Positions 61,370 through 64,000 of a stretch of 64,000 bases of DNA are shown in pieces. Under the pieces are notes generated by a model. That model was not told where the DNA came from. It saw only the letters and a program-made list of their open reading frames with translations, and ran no database searches. The DNA is taken from assembly GCF_000720185.1 (NCBI RefSeq), contig NZ_JOIY01000036.1:1-64000 (forward strand), read 5' to 3'. Every line of letters begins with the position of its first letter. The first letter of the stretch is position 1. The position numbers and the translations under genes are program-made. The stretch is from Streptomyces sp. NRRL S-340. Its GTDB lineage: Bacteria; Actinomycetota; Actinomycetes; Streptomycetales; Streptomycetaceae.

Positions 61370-62418
61370 GAGTCGGTTCCTTCCTCGGGCTGTGCGGGGC
61401 AACCGCAGGACGTGCGGTGGACGAACGTGCAGGGCAGACGCACCGTGCGGGCGGGCCGCTCCGGCGCGGCCAGCCGGTCCAGGAGCAGTCGGACCGACCG
61501 TGCGCCCAGCTCCCTGCCGGGCTGGGCGATCACGGTCAGCCGGGGCGAGAACAGGTCGGCCCACTCGAAGTCGTCGAAGCAGCACAGCGCCATGTCCTCG
61601 GGCACGGACAGGCCCCGCTCGCGCAGGGCGCGCAGGGCGCCGATGGTCATCGCGTTGTTGGCCGTGACGAGCGCCGTGGGCGGTACGGCGAGGGACAGCA
61701 GCGCGGCGGTCGCCCGCTGTGCGCCGTCCTCGGCGGAGTCGCCGTGCACGACGAGCCGCTCGTCGTGGGGGAGTCCCGCTGCGGCCAGGCCGTGGCGGTA
61801 GCCGGTCATCCGCTCCCGGGTCGTGCTCAGGCCGGGCAGACCCGCGACCAGGCCGATCCGGCGGTGCCCGAGACCGGCGAGGTGGGTGACGAGCCGCGCG
61901 GTCGGCCCGGCGCTGTCGGCGCAGATCTGGTCGAAGGGCGGCCCGCCACCGGCTTCGGTGTCCGGTCCGCTGCTGATCAGGCGGTCGAGGAAAACGGTCG
62001 GTACGGCGTGCCGCGCGAGGTACGCGACGAGGTCGTGGGGGTGGGCGGAAGGGACGACGATCATGCCGTCCACCCGGCGCTCGTGCAGGAGCTGCACCAC
62101 GGTGCGCTCATGCGCGGGATCGTCGTGCGGATCGGCGATCAGCAGGCTGTATCCCCGCTCCAGGGCCGCGGCCTCGACTCCCTGGAGGATCTCCGTGAAG
62201 TACGGGTTGCTGATGGCGGACACCGCGAGCCCGATGGACCGCGTCCGCGAGGTGACCAGGGAACGGGCGAGACCGTTGGGCGTGTAACCGAGTTGCTCCA
62301 CCGCGTCGAGCACCGCCTGACGGGTGTGGGGCAGCACGGGGCGGGTGCCGTTCAGCACGTGCGAGACGGTCGCCACGGAGACCCCGGCGCTGCGTGCGAC
62401 GTCGGCCATGGTCGGCAT
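61366..62418 (-). CDS. LacI-family transcriptional regulator
   Basis: A 350-residue repressor. The first about 55 residues are the DNA-binding domain: MADVARSAGVSVATVSHVLNG and the hinge helix TPNGLARSLVTSRT. The sensor domain follows (IGLAVSAISNPYFTEILQGVE, DGMIVVPSAHP, DMALCCFDDFEWADLFSP), of the periplasmic-binding-protein fold, which binds a small sugar. ATG 62418 has GGAGGGG five bases upstream. The last 20 residues include RTSCGCPAQPEEG. It probably represses itself and the coupled kinase gene by binding the 28-bp palindrome 70 bp upstream. Confidence 0.92.
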   Translation of the reverse strand: MPTMADVARSAGVSVATVSHVLNGTRPVLPHTRQAVLDAVEQLGYTPNGLARSLVTSRTRSIGLAVSAISNPYFTEILQGVEAAALERGYSLLIADPHDDPAHERTVVQLLHERRVDGMIVVPSAHPHDLVAYLARHAVPTVFLDRLISSGPDTEAGGGPPFDQICADSAGPTARLVTHLAGLGHRRIGLVAGLPGLSTTRERMTGYRHGLAAAGLPHDERLVVHGDSAEDGAQRATAALLSLAVPPTALVTANNAMTIGALRALRERGLSVPEDMALCCFDDFEWADLFSPRLTVIAQPGRELGARSVRLLLDRLAAPERPARTVRLPCTFVHRTSCGCPAQPEEGTDS

Positions 62419-62487
62419 CGTGTCCCCTCCCCGGAAACCGCGTCCGGCGGTTGCCCGTGGCCGGGACGGTATCGCATCACCGGGTCG

Positions 62488-62515
62488 GCGTAAACGCTTG
62501 CGCAAGCGTTTACGC
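62488..62515. promoter_or_regulatory. Perfect 28-bp palindrome, LacI-family operator
   Basis: Left arm GCGTAAACGCTTGC (62488-62501), right arm GCAAGCGTTTACGC (62502-62515), no mismatch. The centre CGCTTGCGCAAGCG carries the CG step typical of LacI operators. It is 70 bp upstream of the lacI-type start and 95 bp upstream of the diverging Rieske gene. Confidence 0.85.
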
Positions 62516-62609
62516 GCCTCCCGTCCCGCGCCGCCGCCCCGCTCCCCGGCCGGGGGAGGCCGGTCGGTATCGTCGGGCCTGCACCACCCGTCGATCCAGG
62601 GGAGTCCCC

Positions 62610-63035
62610 ATGTCAGGCCGTTCCGCCGCGAGCCGCCGTACGATCCTGCGGACGGCGGCCGTCACGCCCGTCGCCGGGCTCGGGCTGGCCGCCTGCGGGC
62701 CGGGCGGCGGCAGTGCCTCTTCCGCGGCGCCGACGGCGCCCGTCGACCTCGGCGCCGAGAGCGCCGTCCCCAAGGGCGGCGCCAAACTGTTCCAGGACCA
62801 CAACGTGGTGGTCAGCAGGACCGCCGACGGCACGCTGAAGGCGTTCAGCACGATCTGCACGCACGCGGGGTGCGCGATCAGCAAGCTGGAGGGCACGACA
62901 CTGGAGTGCCCGTGCCACGGCAGTCAGTTCGACGCCACGACCGGCAAGGTGGTGCAGTCCCCGGCCACCACTCCGCTGTCCGAACTGCCGGTCCGCGCCG
63001 AAGGCGGCAAGATCGTCGCGGGTCCCGGCGCCTGA
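62610..63035 (+). CDS. Rieske-type iron-sulfur lipoprotein
   Basis: A 141-residue exported [2Fe-2S] protein. The N-terminus has a twin-arginine-type signal SRRTILRTAAVTPVAG and a lipobox LAAC, so it should be folded in the cytosol, exported by Tat and anchored to the membrane. The Rieske ligands are ICTHAGC and CPCHGS, spaced about 18 residues apart. The role is electron transfer; no partner reductase or oxygenase is adjacent. ATG 62610 has GGGGAG five bases upstream. The LacI operator lies in the same divergent region and may affect it too. Confidence 0.9.
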   Translation: MSGRSAASRRTILRTAAVTPVAGLGLAACGPGGGSASSAAPTAPVDLGAESAVPKGGAKLFQDHNVVVSRTADGTLKAFSTICTHAGCAISKLEGTTLECPCHGSQFDATTGKVVQSPATTPLSELPVRAEGGKIVAGPGA

Positions 63036-63062
63036 CCGGGCGTACGGCCGGCTCCCGGTCCC

Positions 63063-64000
63063 TCAGTCCCAGTCCCAGGCGATCCCCATGATCCCCGGCC
63101 GCACCCGCGGCTCGACGACGTGGACGGAACGGTGGCGCGCGCTCACCACCAGCTCCTGCCGGCCACCGCGCGGGGCCGCCGCCGACGGCTGGGTGAACCG
63201 GTGGCAGCGCGCCGGGAGCGCACCCCCGTCGAAGCGCACCTGCAGGGCGTACTGGCCGCCCGCCGACTCGAAGGTCCGCAGGTACTCCCGGCACACACCC
63301 GCGGTGCCGTCCTCGACGCCGTACCGGAAGAGGAACGTGTCCCCGGCCCGCAGCCTGGTGTCGAAGAGGAACTCCGCCACGAGCAGTCCCGTGCCGTGGT
63401 CACGGCGTACGCGCCCGGCGCGGCAGTTCTCCAGCGCGTGCACGCGCATGGACTCCGGCACGCACTGCGGGTCTCCCTGGTGGACGGCCACGAACCGGTC
63501 CACGCCGTCCCGGTGGGCACGCACGATGTGCTGCGACTCGTGCCCGGCGAGTTCCCGGCGCGCCCCGAGCCGTACGCGCTCGTGGTGGCCGAGGGCCCGC
63601 AGTCCGCTGTCGAGAGGGGCGTCCAGCCCGGCCAGCAGGCGGCGCAGGGCGTCCGACGTCTCGACGAGGGAACGGTAGGGGCGCATGCCGGGCCTGTGGG
63701 CGACGGTACGTTCCCCGGTCTCGGCCAGCAGCCGGATCAGCGACTCGTCCGGCAGCCGCAGGATCTCCTCCAGGGCCCGCACGGCCCGCAGAGACTCGGG
63801 GCGCTGCGGGCGCCGGGCGCCCTGCTGCCAGTAGCTCAGGCTGGTGACCCCGACCCTGACGCCGTGGCGCGACAGATGGTGCTGCACGCGCTGCAAGGGC
63901 AGCCCGCGGGCGGCGATCGCGGCGCGCAGCGCCACGTGGAACGGACCGCCCCGCAGGGCCGTGTCCAGTTCCGCGGTGGCGACGTCCGCCTGCTGGGGGG
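63063..64000 (-). CDS. Helix-turn-helix protein, 5' end outside the window
   Basis: The frame is open from the right edge to the TGA at 63063, at least 312 residues. Near the edge it reads LDTALRGGPFHVALRAAIAA, followed by the XRE-type helix-turn-helix LPLQRVQHHLSRHGVRVGVTSL, SYWQQGARRPQRPES and LEEILRLPDESLIRLL. The C-terminal part (GARRELAGHESQHIVRAHRDG, FLFDTRLRAGDTFLFRYGVED, YALQVRFDGG) is beta-rich and not assigned. GTG 63935 is an in-frame alternative, but conserved-looking sequence continues upstream of it. Confidence 0.75.
   Translation of the reverse strand, partial: PQQADVATAELDTALRGGPFHVALRAAIAARGLPLQRVQHHLSRHGVRVGVTSLSYWQQGARRPQRPESLRAVRALEEILRLPDESLIRLLAETGERTVAHRPGMRPYRSLVETSDALRRLLAGLDAPLDSGLRALGHHERVRLGARRELAGHESQHIVRAHRDGVDRFVAVHQGDPQCVPESMRVHALENCRAGRVRRDHGTGLLVAEFLFDTRLRAGDTFLFRYGVEDGTAGVCREYLRTFESAGGQYALQVRFDGGALPARCHRFTQPSAAAPRGGRQELVVSARHRSVHVVEPRVRPGIMGIAWDWD

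Overview
The window is about 72% G+C with strong third-position GC bias, GTG starts, Gly/Ala-rich proteins and many leaderless genes. That composition, and the order pyk - pdtaR - liv - polA - rpsA - coaE - uvrB - uvrA, point to the chromosomal core of a Streptomyces. This assignment is inference from recalled gene order and family knowledge; no search was run. There is no plasmid, phage or biosynthetic cluster. The accessory material is one LAGLIDADG gene beside a tRNA, several non-coding tandem repeats and one possible repeat insertion.

Layout. 1-4.1 kb: the end of a SIMPL protein gene, pyruvate kinase, a LAGLIDADG protein next to a tRNA with a Leu CAA anticodon but a short variable loop, and an ANTAR response regulator. 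4.1-9.8 kb: a five-gene branched-chain amino-acid ABC operon (minus strand), followed by about 1 kb of gene-free DNA with palindromes. 10.8-13.6 kb: hotdog thioesterase and a molybdopterin oxidoreductase. 14.2-25.6 kb: polA, a small conserved-looking protein, a secreted transglycosylase, hrpB, a methyltransferase and rpsA with a strong promoter. 25.8-34.3 kb: PAC2 protein, coaE, TPR protein, small membrane protein, DoxX, S4 RNA-binding protein, family-5 uracil-DNA glycosylase, proline iminopeptidase, GNAT and nucleotidyltransferase. 34.5-37.4 kb: a WhiJ-type cluster (ATP-binding protein, XRE regulator, DUF397). 37.5-47.1 kb: orphan gltD, DUF2293, uridine-kinase-like protein, methyltransferase, psuG with a PfkB kinase, VOC protein, Ogt-type methyltransferase, GDPD and MHYT protein. 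47.2-60.2 kb: uvrB, a Ter block (terD, a TerD fusion, terC with a manganese-type riboswitch), cation antiporter, aroQ, MBL hydrolase, DinB/mycothiol-type protein and uvrA. 60.4-64 kb: PfkB kinase with a LacI regulator and a perfect 28-bp operator, Rieske lipoprotein and a truncated HTH gene.

How it fits together. The clearest window-wide signal is a shared promoter, TTGTCAGTG-N8-TANNNT. It is the RecA-independent (PafBC-type) DNA-damage promoter known from mycobacteria. It stands before uvrB, ogt and uvrA, before polA with small deviations, and before terD. This links nucleotide excision repair, alkylation repair, repair polymerase and a Ter protein in one probable regulon spread over 43 kb. 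Many genes have a -10 hexamer 6-7 nt before the start codon and are probably translated from leaderless mRNA.
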